Source: Luteibacter yeojuensis
GTDB taxonomy: Bacteria > Pseudomonadota > Gammaproteobacteria > Xanthomonadales > Rhodanobacteraceae
Assembly: GCF_011742875.1 (NCBI RefSeq)
Contig: NZ_JAAQTL010000001.1
Location: 496,001 to 560,000 of the forward strand
Direction: 5' to 3'
DNA length: 64,000 bases
Positions within the stretch are counted from its first letter, which is position 1. Each line of letters opens with the position of its first letter. Below the pieces are notes generated by a model that did not search any database, had not been told where the DNA came from, and saw only the letters and a program-made list of their open reading frames with translations. Below, one piece after another: positions 25,383-34,471 of the stretch. The translations under genes were made by a program, and so were the position numbers.

Positions 25383-26732
25383 ATGAAAGTCACGATCTTC
25401 GGCACCGGCTACGTGGGCCTCGTCACGGGTGCCTGCCTCGCCGAGATGGGCAATCACATCGTCTGCGTCGACGTGGACGCGCGGAAGGTCGAGCGGCTCG
25501 AGGCCGGCGACATCCCCATCTTCGAGCCCGGCCTGGAACCGATGGTGGTGCGCAACCATGCGGAAGGCCGACTGGCCTTCACCACCGATGCCGGACCGGC
25601 CATCGACCATGGCGATATCGTCTTCATCGCCGTGGGCACGCCGCCCGACGAGGACGGCAGCGCCGACCTGCAATACGTGCTGGCCGTGGCGAAGACCATC
25701 GGCGACCACATCGACCGTTACACCGTGGTGGTGAACAAGTCGACCGTCCCGGTCGGCACGGCCGACCGCGTCCGCGCCGCCGTGGCCGCGCGGCTGGAAG
25801 CGCGAGGCGTGGACGTGCCGTTCGACGTCGTGTCGAACCCCGAATTCCTGAAGGAAGGCGACGCGGTGGAAGACTGCCTGCGTCCGGACCGCATCATCGT
25901 CGGCGCGTCGAGCCAGAAGGCCATCGGCGTCCTGCGCAAGCTCTATGCGCCGTTCAACCGTAACCACGACCGCATGGTGGTGATGGACGAGCGTTCCGCC
26001 GAGCTGACCAAGTACGCCGCGAACGCGATGCTCGCGACGAAGATCAGCTTCATGAATGAGATCGCGAACATCGCCGAGCATGTCGGCGCCGACGTGGAAC
26101 TCGTGCGCCAGGGCATCGGTGCCGATCCGCGCATCGGTTACCACTTCATCTATCCGGGTGCCGGCTACGGTGGCTCCTGTTTCCCGAAGGACGTACAGGC
26201 GCTGGCGCGCACGGCCCATACGGTCGGCTACGATGCGCGTCTGCTCGATGCGGTGGAAGCGGTGAACGACGCGCAGAAGTCGCGACTGTTCGCACTGCTC
26301 TCGAAGCACTTCGGCGGCAAGCTCGAGGGGCGGACCATCGCGGTATGGGGTCTCGCGTTCAAGCCGAACACCGATGACATGCGCGAAGCCTCGAGTCGGC
26401 GTCTCATGGAACAGTTGTGGGACGCCGGTGCCAAGGTGCGCGCCTTCGATCCCGAAGCGGCGGACGAAACGCGGCGCATTTACGGCGAGCGCGACGACCT
26501 CGCACTGGTCGATCGTCCCTACGACGCCCTGGATGGCGCGGACGCGCTGGTCATCGTCACCGAATGGAAGGCCTTCCGCAGCCCGGACTTCGCGCGGGTG
26601 AAGTCGCTGCTGGGCACGCCGGTCATCTTCGACGGGCGCAATCTCTACGATCCGGTCGCGGTCGAAGAGGCGGGTATCGCCTATTACGGCATCGGTCGTG
26701 GCCGCAGTGTCAGCGGAAACGGGCATGGCTGA
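25383..26732 (+). CDS. ugd: UDP-glucose 6-dehydrogenase
   Basis: A 449-residue NAD-dependent enzyme making UDP-glucuronate for exopolysaccharide or lipid modification. The N-terminal Rossmann motif is [28 protein letters not shown] and [20 protein letters not shown] follow. The catalytic Cys lies in [16 protein letters not shown], and the C-terminal domain carries [15 protein letters not shown]. Full length for the family. No capsule or lipid A genes are adjacent. A GGGAG site precedes the ATG. It overlaps slyX by 8 bp. Confidence 0.97.
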   Translation: MKVTIFGTGYVGLVTGACLAEMGNHIVCVDVDARKVERLEAGDIPIFEPGLEPMVVRNHAEGRLAFTTDAGPAIDHGDIVFIAVGTPPDEDGSADLQYVLAVAKTIGDHIDRYTVVVNKSTVPVGTADRVRAAVAARLEARGVDVPFDVVSNPEFLKEGDAVEDCLRPDRIIVGASSQKAIGVLRKLYAPFNRNHDRMVVMDERSAELTKYAANAMLATKISFMNEIANIAEHVGADVELVRQGIGADPRIGYHFIYPGAGYGGSCFPKDVQALARTAHTVGYDARLLDAVEAVNDAQKSRLFALLSKHFGGKLEGRTIAVWGLAFKPNTDDMREASSRRLMEQLWDAGAKVRAFDPEAADETRRIYGERDDLALVDRPYDALDGADALVIVTEWKAFRSPDFARVKSLLGTPVIFDGRNLYDPVAVEEAGIAYYGIGRGRSVSGNGHG

Positions 26733-26937
26733 GATCGACGAACGCCTGACGGAACTCGAGGTACGCCTCGCCTTCGTCGACGATACGGTCAACGGTCTCT
26801 CGTCGGCGGATGCGGAAATCGCGCGCCGGCTGGACCTGCTGGAACGGGCCGTGCGCGACCTGCGCGCGGATCTGGTGAACATGCGTGCGGGCCTCGGCAG
26901 CGATCCTGCGACCGAGCCCCCGCCGCCGCACTACTGA
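26725..26937 (+). CDS. slyX: SlyX family protein
   Basis: A 70-residue coiled-coil protein: [20 protein letters not shown], then [15 protein letters not shown], ending in the Pro-rich PPPPHY typical of SlyX. Function unknown in the family. Its ATG lies in the last codons of ugd, so translation is probably coupled. Confidence 0.93.
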   Translation: MAEIDERLTELEVRLAFVDDTVNGLSSADAEIARRLDLLERAVRDLRADLVNMRAGLGSDPATEPPPPHY

Positions 26938-26960
26938 GCATCGAACGAGCCTTACCGAAC

Positions 26961-27617
26961 ATGGCAGAGTCCCTGCGCGACCAATTGTTGAAGAGTGGCC
27001 TCGTGAAGGAAATTCGCGAGGAGAAAAGGACGTCCGCGCCGCAGCGGCAAGGCGGCGGTTCCGCCAGCGGCCAGCCTTATGCGGGCAACCGGAAGCAGGG
27101 CGGCAGGCCGAACCCGGGCGGGAAACCGCAAGGTGGCGGTAAGCCCAACCAGGGCGGTCGGCCGTCGCAGGGCGGCCGGCCCGGCACCGGGCGCCCGTCG
27201 CCGAAGGGTGGCGAGATCGATCTCGCGAAGGCCTATGCCATCCGTGCCCAGAAGGAAGCCACGGAGCGGAAGCAGGCCGAAGCGGAGGCTGCCGAGCAGG
27301 CACGCCTGCGCAAGGAAAAAAAGCGCAAGGTGGAAGAACTGCTGAAGGGCAAGGCGCTGAACATCGCCGACGCCGACCAGGTGCGGCACTTCCCGTATGG
27401 CGAGAAGATCCGCCGCGTCTACGTGGATGCGAAGCAGCTCGCCGCATTGAACGCGGGCGAACTGGGCATCGTGCAGCAGGGTGGCCGTTATCTCGTCGTC
27501 GAGAAGGCGGTGATCGTGGAGCTGCGCGGCATCGCCCCGGAATTCATCGCGCTACTGGTCGATCCGGAGGCGAAAAGCGAAGCGGACGACGGCGTGCCCG
27601 ACGACCTGATGTGGTGA
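26961..27617 (+). CDS. DUF2058 family protein (YaiL-like)
   Basis: A 218-residue protein matching the DUF2058 family at its ends: MAESLRDQLLKSGLVKE and, near the C-terminus, YGEKIRRVYVDAKQLAALNAGEL and ELRGIAPEFIALL. Between residues 30 and 80 it has a Gly/Pro/Lys/Arg-rich repetitive stretch (KQGGRPNPGGKPQGGGKPNQ) that is longer than in YaiL and probably binds nucleic acid or is simply flexible. A charged helix (about 90-125) follows. Family members are thought to associate with nucleoproteins, but no function is proven. It is 23 bp after slyX. Confidence 0.9.
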   Translation: MAESLRDQLLKSGLVKEIREEKRTSAPQRQGGGSASGQPYAGNRKQGGRPNPGGKPQGGGKPNQGGRPSQGGRPGTGRPSPKGGEIDLAKAYAIRAQKEATERKQAEAEAAEQARLRKEKKRKVEELLKGKALNIADADQVRHFPYGEKIRRVYVDAKQLAALNAGELGIVQQGGRYLVVEKAVIVELRGIAPEFIALLVDPEAKSEADDGVPDDLMW

Positions 27618-27626
27618 GTTTTCATG

Positions 27627-27652
27627 GTGGGAGCCGCTGAAGCGGCTCCCAC
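27627..27652. repeat. Single REP unit (GTGG type)
   Basis: GTGGGAGCCGCTGAAGCGGCTCCCAC, a perfect palindrome around a two-base centre, between the convergent DUF2058 and FadB-like genes. It may act as a bidirectional transcription end. Confidence 0.85.
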
Positions 27653-27669
27653 ACAAAGCCCGCAAAAGA

Positions 27670-29757
27670 TCAGGCCGCCGGCGCCGAAAGCTCGGGATTC
27701 TCCCAGCCTTCCTTCCGTGCGAAACGGACCCCGTGCTTCTGTTCCAGCTTCGCCAGACGCTCGCGCACCACGGCGAGGCCTTCGCTGCGCACGTACTGGA
27801 TCGGGCCGCCGCGGAACGGGGCGAAGCCCGTGCCGAAGATGACGCCGGCATCGAGCAGGTCGGCATCGTCCACCACGTTCTCGGCGAGGCAGGCGATGGC
27901 CTCGTTGATCATGGGCAGGATCATCCGGTCCTGGATATCCGTCGGCGGCACGTAATCGGGATCCACTTCCGGCTTCTCCGGCTTGCTGTCCTTCCAGACG
28001 TACATGCCTTCGCCATCTTTCTTGCCGCGCTTGTTCGCCGCGATCTTCTCCTCCAGGCCCAGCGGTACCTCGAGGCCGAGAAACGGCGCGAGTTCGCGGC
28101 CTACCGAGGCGCAGACGTCGAGCCCGACCGTGTCGGCCAGCTCGATCGGCCCCATCGGCATCCCGAACTTCTTCGCCTCGCGATCGAGTACCGGGCCGGG
28201 CACGCCTTCGTTGTACAGGCGCATCGCTTCCATGAGGTAAGGCATGAGGATGCGGTTGACGAGGAAACCGGGCGTGCCCTTGACCGGCACCGGCAACTTG
28301 CCGATGGCCTTGCAGAAGGCGAAGGCGCGCTTCTCGATCGCCGGATCCAGTGCGTCGTGACGCACCACTTCCACCAGCGGCATCTGCGCGACGGGATTGA
28401 AGAAGTGCAGGCCGAGGAAGCGCTGCGGCGCCCTCAGGCCCTGGCGCAGTTCGTCCAGAGGAATGGACGACGTGTTGCTCGCCAGGATCTCGTCGGCCTG
28501 GAACGTCGGTTCGATCGCGGCGTAGAGCGCGTGCTTCGCCTCGGGGTTCTCGAAGATCGCCTCGATGGCGAGGTCGGCATCGGCGACGCCGCTGCCTTCG
28601 ACGTCCGCGCGGAGGCGACCCATGGCCGCCTCGACCCTCGCGGGGGATTTCAGTTTCTTCTCAAAAAGAGCGCGTGCGCGGGCGATCGCCGGTTCGACGA
28701 AGCGCGCCTCGCGGTCCTGCAGCGTGACCTGGAACCCCTTCAGCGCGGACCATGCGGCGATGTCGCCGCCCATGGTGCCCGCGCCGACGACGTGCACATG
28801 CGAAATGCCATGGTCGACGCCGCCGCCAAGTCCCTTGAGACGCTCCTGCAGGAAGAAGACGCGGATGAGGTTGCGCGCCGTCGGGGTGGTGGCGAGCTTC
28901 GCCACCGATTTCGCTTCCAGCTTCAGGCGCTGCTGGATGCTGCCGCCACCGCGTGCCCAGGTATCGATGAGCGCGAAAGGTGCCGGGTAGTGCTCCTTGC
29001 GCACCTTCGCCGCCGTCTGTTTGCGCACCATGGGCGCAAGGACGGCGCGCGCGAGAAGGGTGTTGGTGGCCCAGCCTTTCGCCCGTTGCGCGAACGGGCG
29101 TGTCGCCGGACGGCGCGCGAGTTCGCGCGCCTCCGCAAGCAGCTCGTCGGGGCGGGCGAGGCGGTCGACCAGGCCCACCGCCTTTGCCCGGCGGGCGTTG
29201 AACGGCTTGCCGGTGAGCATCGCGGGAAGCGCGTCGGGCGCACCGATGAGGCGCGGCAGCCGGGCGCTGCCGCCCCAGCCGGGATGGATGCCGAGCATCA
29301 CCTCGGGCAGGCCTATCTTCGTCGCCTCGTCGTCCGCGGCGATGCGCAGGCGGCAGGCCAGGGCGAGTTCGGTGCCGCCGCCCATGCAGGGGCCATGGAT
29401 GGCGGCCACGGTCGGGCAGGGCAGGCGGGCGAGGTTCTCGAACACCCGCTGCCCGTTCTCGATGTTCTCGAGCACCGTGCCGGTCTGCGCGTATTCCACG
29501 AACTCGCGGATATCGGCGCCCACCGCGAAACCCATGGGCTTGGCCGAATGGATGACGACCCCGCGCGGCGCCTCGATGGCGAGCCGTTCGACGAGGGTGT
29601 CCAGTTCGTCGAGCACCTCGCGCGACAGCGCGTTGGCGCTGGCGCCCTCACGGTCCAGGGTAAGGACGACGATGCCGTCGTCGCCCTCGCTGGTCTTCCA
29701 GTGCTTGAATCGAAGTCCTTCGAACATGGCGGATCGTGCGTTGGCGAATGAGCGCAT
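27670..29757 (-). CDS. FadB-like enoyl-CoA hydratase / 3-hydroxyacyl-CoA dehydrogenase
   Basis: A 695-residue bifunctional beta-oxidation enzyme. The N-terminal crotonase half has an oxyanion-hole region AVGADIREF and IHGPCMGGGTELALACRLRI, with the two usual Glu residues in GGGTELAL and GLPEVMLG. A linker leads to the dehydrogenase half, with the NAD motif VVGAGTMGGDIAAW, LASNTSSI, GLHFFNPV and KGTPGFLVNRI. A C-terminal 3HCDH domain ends with TGFAPFRGGP. It degrades fatty acids in the cytoplasm. The thiolase partner gene (fadA) is not next to it. I chose the ATG at 29757 because GGAAGG lies 7 bases upstream; 29727 is a possible alternative. Confidence 0.93.
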   Translation of the reverse strand: MRSFANARSAMFEGLRFKHWKTSEGDDGIVVLTLDREGASANALSREVLDELDTLVERLAIEAPRGVVIHSAKPMGFAVGADIREFVEYAQTGTVLENIENGQRVFENLARLPCPTVAAIHGPCMGGGTELALACRLRIAADDEATKIGLPEVMLGIHPGWGGSARLPRLIGAPDALPAMLTGKPFNARRAKAVGLVDRLARPDELLAEARELARRPATRPFAQRAKGWATNTLLARAVLAPMVRKQTAAKVRKEHYPAPFALIDTWARGGGSIQQRLKLEAKSVAKLATTPTARNLIRVFFLQERLKGLGGGVDHGISHVHVVGAGTMGGDIAAWSALKGFQVTLQDREARFVEPAIARARALFEKKLKSPARVEAAMGRLRADVEGSGVADADLAIEAIFENPEAKHALYAAIEPTFQADEILASNTSSIPLDELRQGLRAPQRFLGLHFFNPVAQMPLVEVVRHDALDPAIEKRAFAFCKAIGKLPVPVKGTPGFLVNRILMPYLMEAMRLYNEGVPGPVLDREAKKFGMPMGPIELADTVGLDVCASVGRELAPFLGLEVPLGLEEKIAANKRGKKDGEGMYVWKDSKPEKPEVDPDYVPPTDIQDRMILPMINEAIACLAENVVDDADLLDAGVIFGTGFAPFRGGPIQYVRSEGLAVVRERLAKLEQKHGVRFARKEGWENPELSAPAA

Positions 29758-29889
29758 CACCATACCTTCCCCCCGGTCCGAATGCGAGATACCCATCCGT
29801 ACGGTCGGTCCGGCCGGCTCGACGCACGGCTGGCGCGGGGACCGCCATTGGTTGGATACTCCCCGTTCGCCAGGCCGTCCGACCCCCAC

Positions 29890-30366
29890 ATGGATTCCAA
29901 CGTAGGAAACGACATCTTCGACCGCATCCTGTCGGCCGCCGGCCCACTGGTGGCGTTGAAGGCGACCGACACGGCCCTGCTGGTGGAACAGTTCCGCCTG
30001 GTGGCCCGGCGAACCGGACAGGCCGTTTATCTGTGGCGCCACGCCGAGGGCCTGATAAGCCTGCGCGATGCGCAGATGCGCGTACCGGGCTGCCTGCGCC
30101 TTGGCGACGCCCTTCGTTACGTCCTGCAGAGCCTGCACTTCGGCGTCTACCTCCTGGACATGCCGGCCGGCCCGCCCAGCGCGACCGACGGTGCACTTTT
30201 ACGGCAACTTTCGCGCGCACAGACCGGCCATGTCCGCCGGGTGGTGCTCCTCGGCGCGAGCCCGAGCCTGCTGGCGACCTTCGAGAACGACGTGGTGCAG
30301 GTGGATGCGGACTGGCAGGCGCGCTCGGCCGCGCCGCGGCTTCGCGACGGCCGCTGGATCGTCTGA
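29890..30366 (+). CDS. Hypothetical protein resembling the N-domain of Ycf46-type AAA proteins
   Basis: A 158-residue soluble protein. The order of elements recalls the N-terminal domain of Ycf46/SpoVK-like AAA ATPases: ILSAAGPLVALKATDTALLV, AVYLWRHAEGL, LRLGDALRYVLQSLHFGVYLL, RRVVLLGASPSLLATFENDV, VQVDAD. The ATPase domain itself is absent. This likeness is from memory of the family pattern and is tentative. The gene ends 3 bp before the GGDEF-EAL gene, so the two are almost surely co-transcribed and may act together. The ATG at 29890 gives the likely start; the longer upstream frame is Arg/Pro-rich and reads as non-coding. Confidence 0.6.
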   Translation: MDSNVGNDIFDRILSAAGPLVALKATDTALLVEQFRLVARRTGQAVYLWRHAEGLISLRDAQMRVPGCLRLGDALRYVLQSLHFGVYLLDMPAGPPSATDGALLRQLSRAQTGHVRRVVLLGASPSLLATFENDVVQVDADWQARSAAPRLRDGRWIV

Positions 30367-30369
30367 CCG

Positions 30370-32901
30370 ATGGCCGCCACGATCGAACCGAACGGTGTAC
30401 TCATCTTCACGTCCCGGCGCGAGGTGCGCCGGGCCGTCTTCGATGCCCTGGACCTGGACGGCGATTTCGTCCTCCTCAGCGCGCGCGACGCCGGGCAGCT
30501 TGAGGCCCTTCTCGCCGACGCCCCACCGCTGCACGTCGTGGTGGTCTGCGCGGACGGCAGTGCCGACACCGCGCAGGGCCTGCGTATCCTGCGAGCGTCG
30601 CCGGCCTATGCCGCGCTCCCCATCGTCTACGTCGTGGACGACACGCCGGGCGTGGCGCCGGAAGGCGCCCTCGACTGGCTGCGCACCGGGGCGATCGCCG
30701 CGGAACTCGCGCAGCGCGTGCGCGCCGCGCTGCAGGTGCCCGCGGCGCCGGCCGGGCCGGCCGCGACACGCAGCGACTGGCGATTCGCCTTCGACGCCGG
30801 CGCGGCCTGGGTGGTCGCCTCCACCCCGGACGGATGCATCCTGGACAGCGGGGCCGCCATGGAACGCCTGTGGGCCGGCAGCGGGCCGGTGCAGGGTCGC
30901 CTGCTCTCCGAAGTCTTCGTGCTCGCGAACGGTTCGGGCTGGCCCGTGCCCGACGGCGATGCCATGCCCTGCCTCCTCCGGCGCCCCGACGGCGGCCAGA
31001 TCGGCGGCGAAGTGGACGTGCGCCACATCGTCGATCATGGTGCGCACCGCATCGCGGTGGCTTTCCGCGATCTGCGCACGGTGGACGTCGCCGAGCGCGC
31101 CCTGTCCCTGCTCGCCGTGCTCGACGCCTGTCCCAGCGACGACGATGGCATGAGCGAGGCCGCGGCCCTGTTGGCCGACGCGCTCGAACTCGACGTGGTG
31201 GCCGTGTGGTCGGCCTTGCCGGAAAGCGAAGCGGGCCCCGAGGTGCTGGCCCGGATATGGAACGGGCCGACCCCGGTCGAATGGCCCGAGGCCGGCGACC
31301 TGCCGCTGCTGAAGGTATGCCTGGGCGGCGAACCGCTGGTGCGGCTGGGCGACGACGGTGACGCGCCGCTTGCCGATCCGCTCGTCGAGGCGCTCGGCCT
31401 GCGTACCTATGTGCTGCTTCCGCTGCTGGACGAGCGGCGTAGCGTCATCGGTGCCGTGCTGGCCGGCCGATGCCGCCCGTCGAACGACGCACGCGTGCTG
31501 GCGCCGGCCCTGCGCGCGGCCACGGCGCGGTTCGCTTCGGCGCTCGAACTGCGCCGTGCCCGCGAACAGGGCCGCGCCCGCGGCCTCGTCGACACGCTCA
31601 CGGGATTGCCCAACCGTCTGCTCTTCAACGACCGCCTCGACACCACGATCCGCGAAGCGGAGCGCACGGGCGAATGCTTCGCCACGCTGTTGGTCGACCT
31701 CGACCGCTTCAAGGGCATCAACGAGACGCTCGGGCACGCGGTCGGCGACCAGGTGCTGACCTCGGTGGCGAAGCGTCTGCGCGCCAGCGTGCGTGCGTCC
31801 GATACCGTCGCGCGTTACGCGGGCGACGAGTTCACGTTGATCCTGCGCCACATCATCAAGCGCGACGACGTCCTGCGTATCGCCGAGAAGGTGGTGCAGG
31901 CCATGGAGCTTCCCCTGTCGCTGGACGACGGTTCGGAATTGCAGGCCACCATTTCCGTCGGCATCTCGTTCTTCCCCGACGACGCCGTCGACGGCGAACT
32001 GCTGCTGCGCCATGCCGACGAAGCCATGTATGGCGCGAAAAGCCTGGGCCGCAACAACTACCAGATCTACGCGGCCAACGTGGACGCCGCGCAACAGCAG
32101 CAGGCGGAACTGAAGGTGCGCCTCCGCCATGCGGTGCGCAACGAGGAACTTCGCGTGTTCTACCAGCCCCAGGTGGAGGCGGAGAGCGAGGACATCGTCG
32201 GCATGGAGGCGCTGGTGCGCTGGGAGCATCCCGAACTGGGGATGATCAGCCCGGGGTTCTTCATTCCGCTTGCCGAGGCGAGCGGCCTCATCGTACCCAT
32301 CGGCGAATGGGTGTTGCGCACCGCCTGCGCCCAGGCCAGGGCCTGGGAGGATCGCTACGGCCTGGGCCTGCGGCTCGGCGTGAACCTCTCCGCCGTACAG
32401 CTGATGCAGCCCAACCTGGCGGCCGTCGTCGCCAACGCGCTGCGCGACACCCGACTGGAGCCCGGTCAGCTCGAACTCGAGGTCACCGAAAGCATCAGCG
32501 TGAAGACCGTGCCGCACCTGGTGGAGACGCTGGACGCGCTGCACGCGATGGGCTGCCGCATCGCCATCGACGACTTCGGCACGGGCGCGGCGTCGCTGGA
32601 CTACCTGCGCCGGCTGCCGGCCGACCGCATCAAGATCGACCAGAGCTTCGTGCGCAACATCGGCGTGGACCCGGACGACGAAGCCATCGTGCGCGCCACC
32701 ATCGACATGGCCCACCGCCTCAAGCGCGGCGTGGTGGCCGAGGGCGTGGAGATCGAGCAGCACCTTCATTTCCTCCGCGCGAACGGCTGCGACGAACTGC
32801 AGGGCTACCTGTTCTGCCGTCCGCTGCCCACCGCCACGTTCGAGAAGTTGCTGGGCGAACGCGAACGCCTGGTGAGCGAAGGGCAGGCCATTCCCGCCTG
32901 A
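30370..32901 (+). CDS. GGDEF-EAL cyclic-di-GMP protein with degenerate receiver and GAF-like sensor
   Basis: An 843-residue cytoplasmic protein. Residues 8-122 look like a receiver fold, but the strand holding the phospho-acceptor reads HVVVVCADGS, so phosphorylation is unlikely. A PAS-like region (about 135-235) and a GAF-like region (about 245-395) follow. The GGDEF domain (about 400-565) has AGDEF at 484-488 and an RxxD inhibitory site (RASD) five residues before it. The EAL domain (about 580-830) has EALVRW (613), LEVTES, DDFGTG, IKIDQSF and AEGVE, so the phosphodiesterase looks intact. Whether the AGDEF half makes c-di-GMP or only binds GTP is open. It is translated right after the Ycf46-N-like gene. 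Confidence 0.93.
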   Translation: MAATIEPNGVLIFTSRREVRRAVFDALDLDGDFVLLSARDAGQLEALLADAPPLHVVVVCADGSADTAQGLRILRASPAYAALPIVYVVDDTPGVAPEGALDWLRTGAIAAELAQRVRAALQVPAAPAGPAATRSDWRFAFDAGAAWVVASTPDGCILDSGAAMERLWAGSGPVQGRLLSEVFVLANGSGWPVPDGDAMPCLLRRPDGGQIGGEVDVRHIVDHGAHRIAVAFRDLRTVDVAERALSLLAVLDACPSDDDGMSEAAALLADALELDVVAVWSALPESEAGPEVLARIWNGPTPVEWPEAGDLPLLKVCLGGEPLVRLGDDGDAPLADPLVEALGLRTYVLLPLLDERRSVIGAVLAGRCRPSNDARVLAPALRAATARFASALELRRAREQGRARGLVDTLTGLPNRLLFNDRLDTTIREAERTGECFATLLVDLDRFKGINETLGHAVGDQVLTSVAKRLRASVRASDTVARYAGDEFTLILRHIIKRDDVLRIAEKVVQAMELPLSLDDGSELQATISVGISFFPDDAVDGELLLRHADEAMYGAKSLGRNNYQIYAANVDAAQQQQAELKVRLRHAVRNEELRVFYQPQVEAESEDIVGMEALVRWEHPELGMISPGFFIPLAEASGLIVPIGEWVLRTACAQARAWEDRYGLGLRLGVNLSAVQLMQPNLAAVVANALRDTRLEPGQLELEVTESISVKTVPHLVETLDALHAMGCRIAIDDFGTGAASLDYLRRLPADRIKIDQSFVRNIGVDPDDEAIVRATIDMAHRLKRGVVAEGVEIEQHLHFLRANGCDELQGYLFCRPLPTATFEKLLGERERLVSEGQAIPA

Positions 32902-32910
32902 TCGCCCGTT

Positions 32911-32978
32911 GTAGGAGCCGCCATAGCGGCGAGGAAGCCTCGCGACAAACCGGCTCTCGCCGCCATGGCGGCTCCTAC
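32911..32978. repeat. REP pair (GTAG type)
   Basis: GTAGGAGCCGCCATAGCGGC and inverse GCCGCCATGGCGGCTCCTAC around a short centre, 9 bp after the GGDEF-EAL gene. The cores differ from the common CTATAG core by CCATAG/CCATGG. Confidence 0.9.
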
Positions 32979-33047
32979 AGGACGGGCGCTTGAGGTTCAG
33001 AGGCCTAGCCGCATATTTTCATGGGACAGATTCGGTAAGGCACGAGT

Positions 33048-33074
33048 GAACTTGCGCCGCGCCGGCTTGTCTCA
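33048..33074 (+). promoter_or_regulatory. Probable RpoE-dependent promoter of rpoE-rseA-mucD
   Basis: GAACTT (33048-33053), 16 bp, TCTCA (33070-33074), 45 bp before rpoE. This matches the AlgU/sigma-E pattern GAACTT-N16/17-TCTGA and implies that RpoE activates its own operon, as in related bacteria. Confidence 0.72.
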
Positions 33075-33119
33075 GCTGCGCCCGCGACTGGCCCCGATAG
33101 AGTTGAGGAGACAGCCCGG

Positions 33120-33716
33120 ATGGGCGAAAACGAATTGGATCAAGCACTTGTCGAGCGCGTGCAGCAAGGGGATCGCCGCGCGTTCGACCTGCTTGTCCGC
33201 AAGTACCAGCACAAGGTGGTGGCGCTGATCTCGCGCTATGTGCACGACTGGACCGAATGCGAGGACATCGCCCAGGAAGCCTTCGTGCGCGCCTGGCGTG
33301 CCCTGGGCTCGTTCCGCGGCGAAAGCGCCTTCTACACCTGGCTGTACAAGATCGCCGTCAACACGGCCAAGAACCACCTGGTGGCCATGGGCCGTCGTCC
33401 CCCCACCGGCGATATCGACATCGAGGACGCCGTTTACGTGCCGGGCGCCACCCGGATGCACGAGAGCGCCACCCCCGAGCGCGAAATGATGCGGGAACAG
33501 GTGGAACAAACGGTGTTTTCCACTGTCCAAGCCCTGCCCGAGGAGCTTCGGGTCGCGATTACCCTGCGCGAGGTGGAAGGCAAGAGCTACGAGGAGATTG
33601 CCGCCATCATGGACTGTCCCATCGGTACCGTCCGTTCGCGTATTTTCAGGGCTCGCGAAGCCATCGACCTGAAACTGCGGCCGCTGTTGTCCGACCGCGA
33701 GGACCACACCCCATGA
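33120..33716 (+). CDS. rpoE: Extracytoplasmic-function sigma factor RpoE (AlgU-like)
   Basis: A 198-residue ECF sigma factor directing the envelope-stress response. Region 2 (about 20-95) has VRKYQHKVVALISRY, then CEDIAQEAFVRAWRAL and FYTWLYKIAVNTAKNHL. Region 4 (about 130-185) has SYEEIAAIMDCPIGTVRSRI. The start ATG follows GAGGAG. The next gene, its anti-sigma factor, overlaps by 4 bp, and mucD follows. A site of its own type lies upstream, so it is probably autoregulated. Confidence 0.97.
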   Translation: MGENELDQALVERVQQGDRRAFDLLVRKYQHKVVALISRYVHDWTECEDIAQEAFVRAWRALGSFRGESAFYTWLYKIAVNTAKNHLVAMGRRPPTGDIDIEDAVYVPGATRMHESATPEREMMREQVEQTVFSTVQALPEELRVAITLREVEGKSYEEIAAIMDCPIGTVRSRIFRAREAIDLKLRPLLSDREDHTP

Positions 33717-34357
33717 GCGAAGCCAATCGGGAAATTCTCTCCGCCGGCATGGACGGCGAGCTGTCGCGGGAAGAGATCCGCTTCTTGCTGCGCCGTCTCG
33801 AAGCCGATCCGGTCCTCGCCGATACGTGGGCGCGTTTCCACGTGGCGCGCGATGGCCTGCGCCGCGAAGGCGCACCGTCGGTCTCCATCGATTTCGCCAG
33901 CCGGGTCATGGCCGCCATCGAAGCCGAGCCCGCCTCGGCCGGGTCGTCGCGTCGTCGCTGGCTGCACTGGTCGGCCGGTGGTGCCATCGCCGCGAGCGTC
34001 GCGGTCGCTGCCCTGATGCTCTCGCAGCCCGCCGGCAACCGTTCCCCGGCTCCCGACATCGCCCAGCACGCCGAAGTGGCGAGCGACGCGCAGGTCGCCA
34101 GCGCCCCGGCCATGCAGGCTGCCGCGCCGGTCGCCCCGCAGTGGCTCAGCGGCAACATGGCATCCCGCTTCACCCAGAAGGCCGCGTTCGACAGTTCGAG
34201 CGATGCCGGTGCCGCGGCGTACCTGCCGCGTTCCACGCCATACCAGATTCACCGCGCCCGGGCCGCGTCGGCGCCGGAAGGCAACGGCTACCTGCTGCTG
34301 ATCCGCTCCGACGGCAGCCGCTATGTGCAGCCGGTCGCCGCGCCGCAGGCTCGCTGA
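33713..34357 (+). CDS. rseA: Sigma-E anti-sigma factor RseA
   Basis: A 214-residue single-pass inner-membrane protein. The N-terminal cytoplasmic RseA domain (about 1-70) has ILSAGMDGELSREEIRFLLR and LADTWARFHVARDGLR. The membrane helix lies near residues 84-103. The periplasmic part (about 110 residues) is Ala/Ser-rich. The cytoplasmic part holds RpoE until stress-triggered proteolysis. There is no rseB gene after it, as in the xanthomonad rpoE-rseA-mucD arrangement. The ATG overlaps the rpoE stop codon (ATGA). Confidence 0.94.
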   Translation: MSEANREILSAGMDGELSREEIRFLLRRLEADPVLADTWARFHVARDGLRREGAPSVSIDFASRVMAAIEAEPASAGSSRRRWLHWSAGGAIAASVAVAALMLSQPAGNRSPAPDIAQHAEVASDAQVASAPAMQAAAPVAPQWLSGNMASRFTQKAAFDSSSDAGAAAYLPRSTPYQIHRARAASAPEGNGYLLLIRSDGSRYVQPVAAPQAR

Positions 34358-34373
34358 GCCGCGGTCCGTGTCC

Positions 34374-34396
34374 GCGCGCCGCTCATCCCGGCGCGC
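34374..34396 (+). terminator. GC hairpin between rseA and mucD
   Basis: An 8-bp stem GCGCGCCG/CGGCGCGC (34374-34381 with 34389-34396) is followed by CTTTCCC. It may end part of the rpoE-rseA transcripts or stabilise their 3' end before mucD. Confidence 0.5.
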
Positions 34397-34471
34397 CTTT
34401 CCCTGGTTTCGCAACAGTACCTGCGGCCTCACCCGCACGGGCGGCCGTGGTTAGATAAAAGGAGGAAATCG

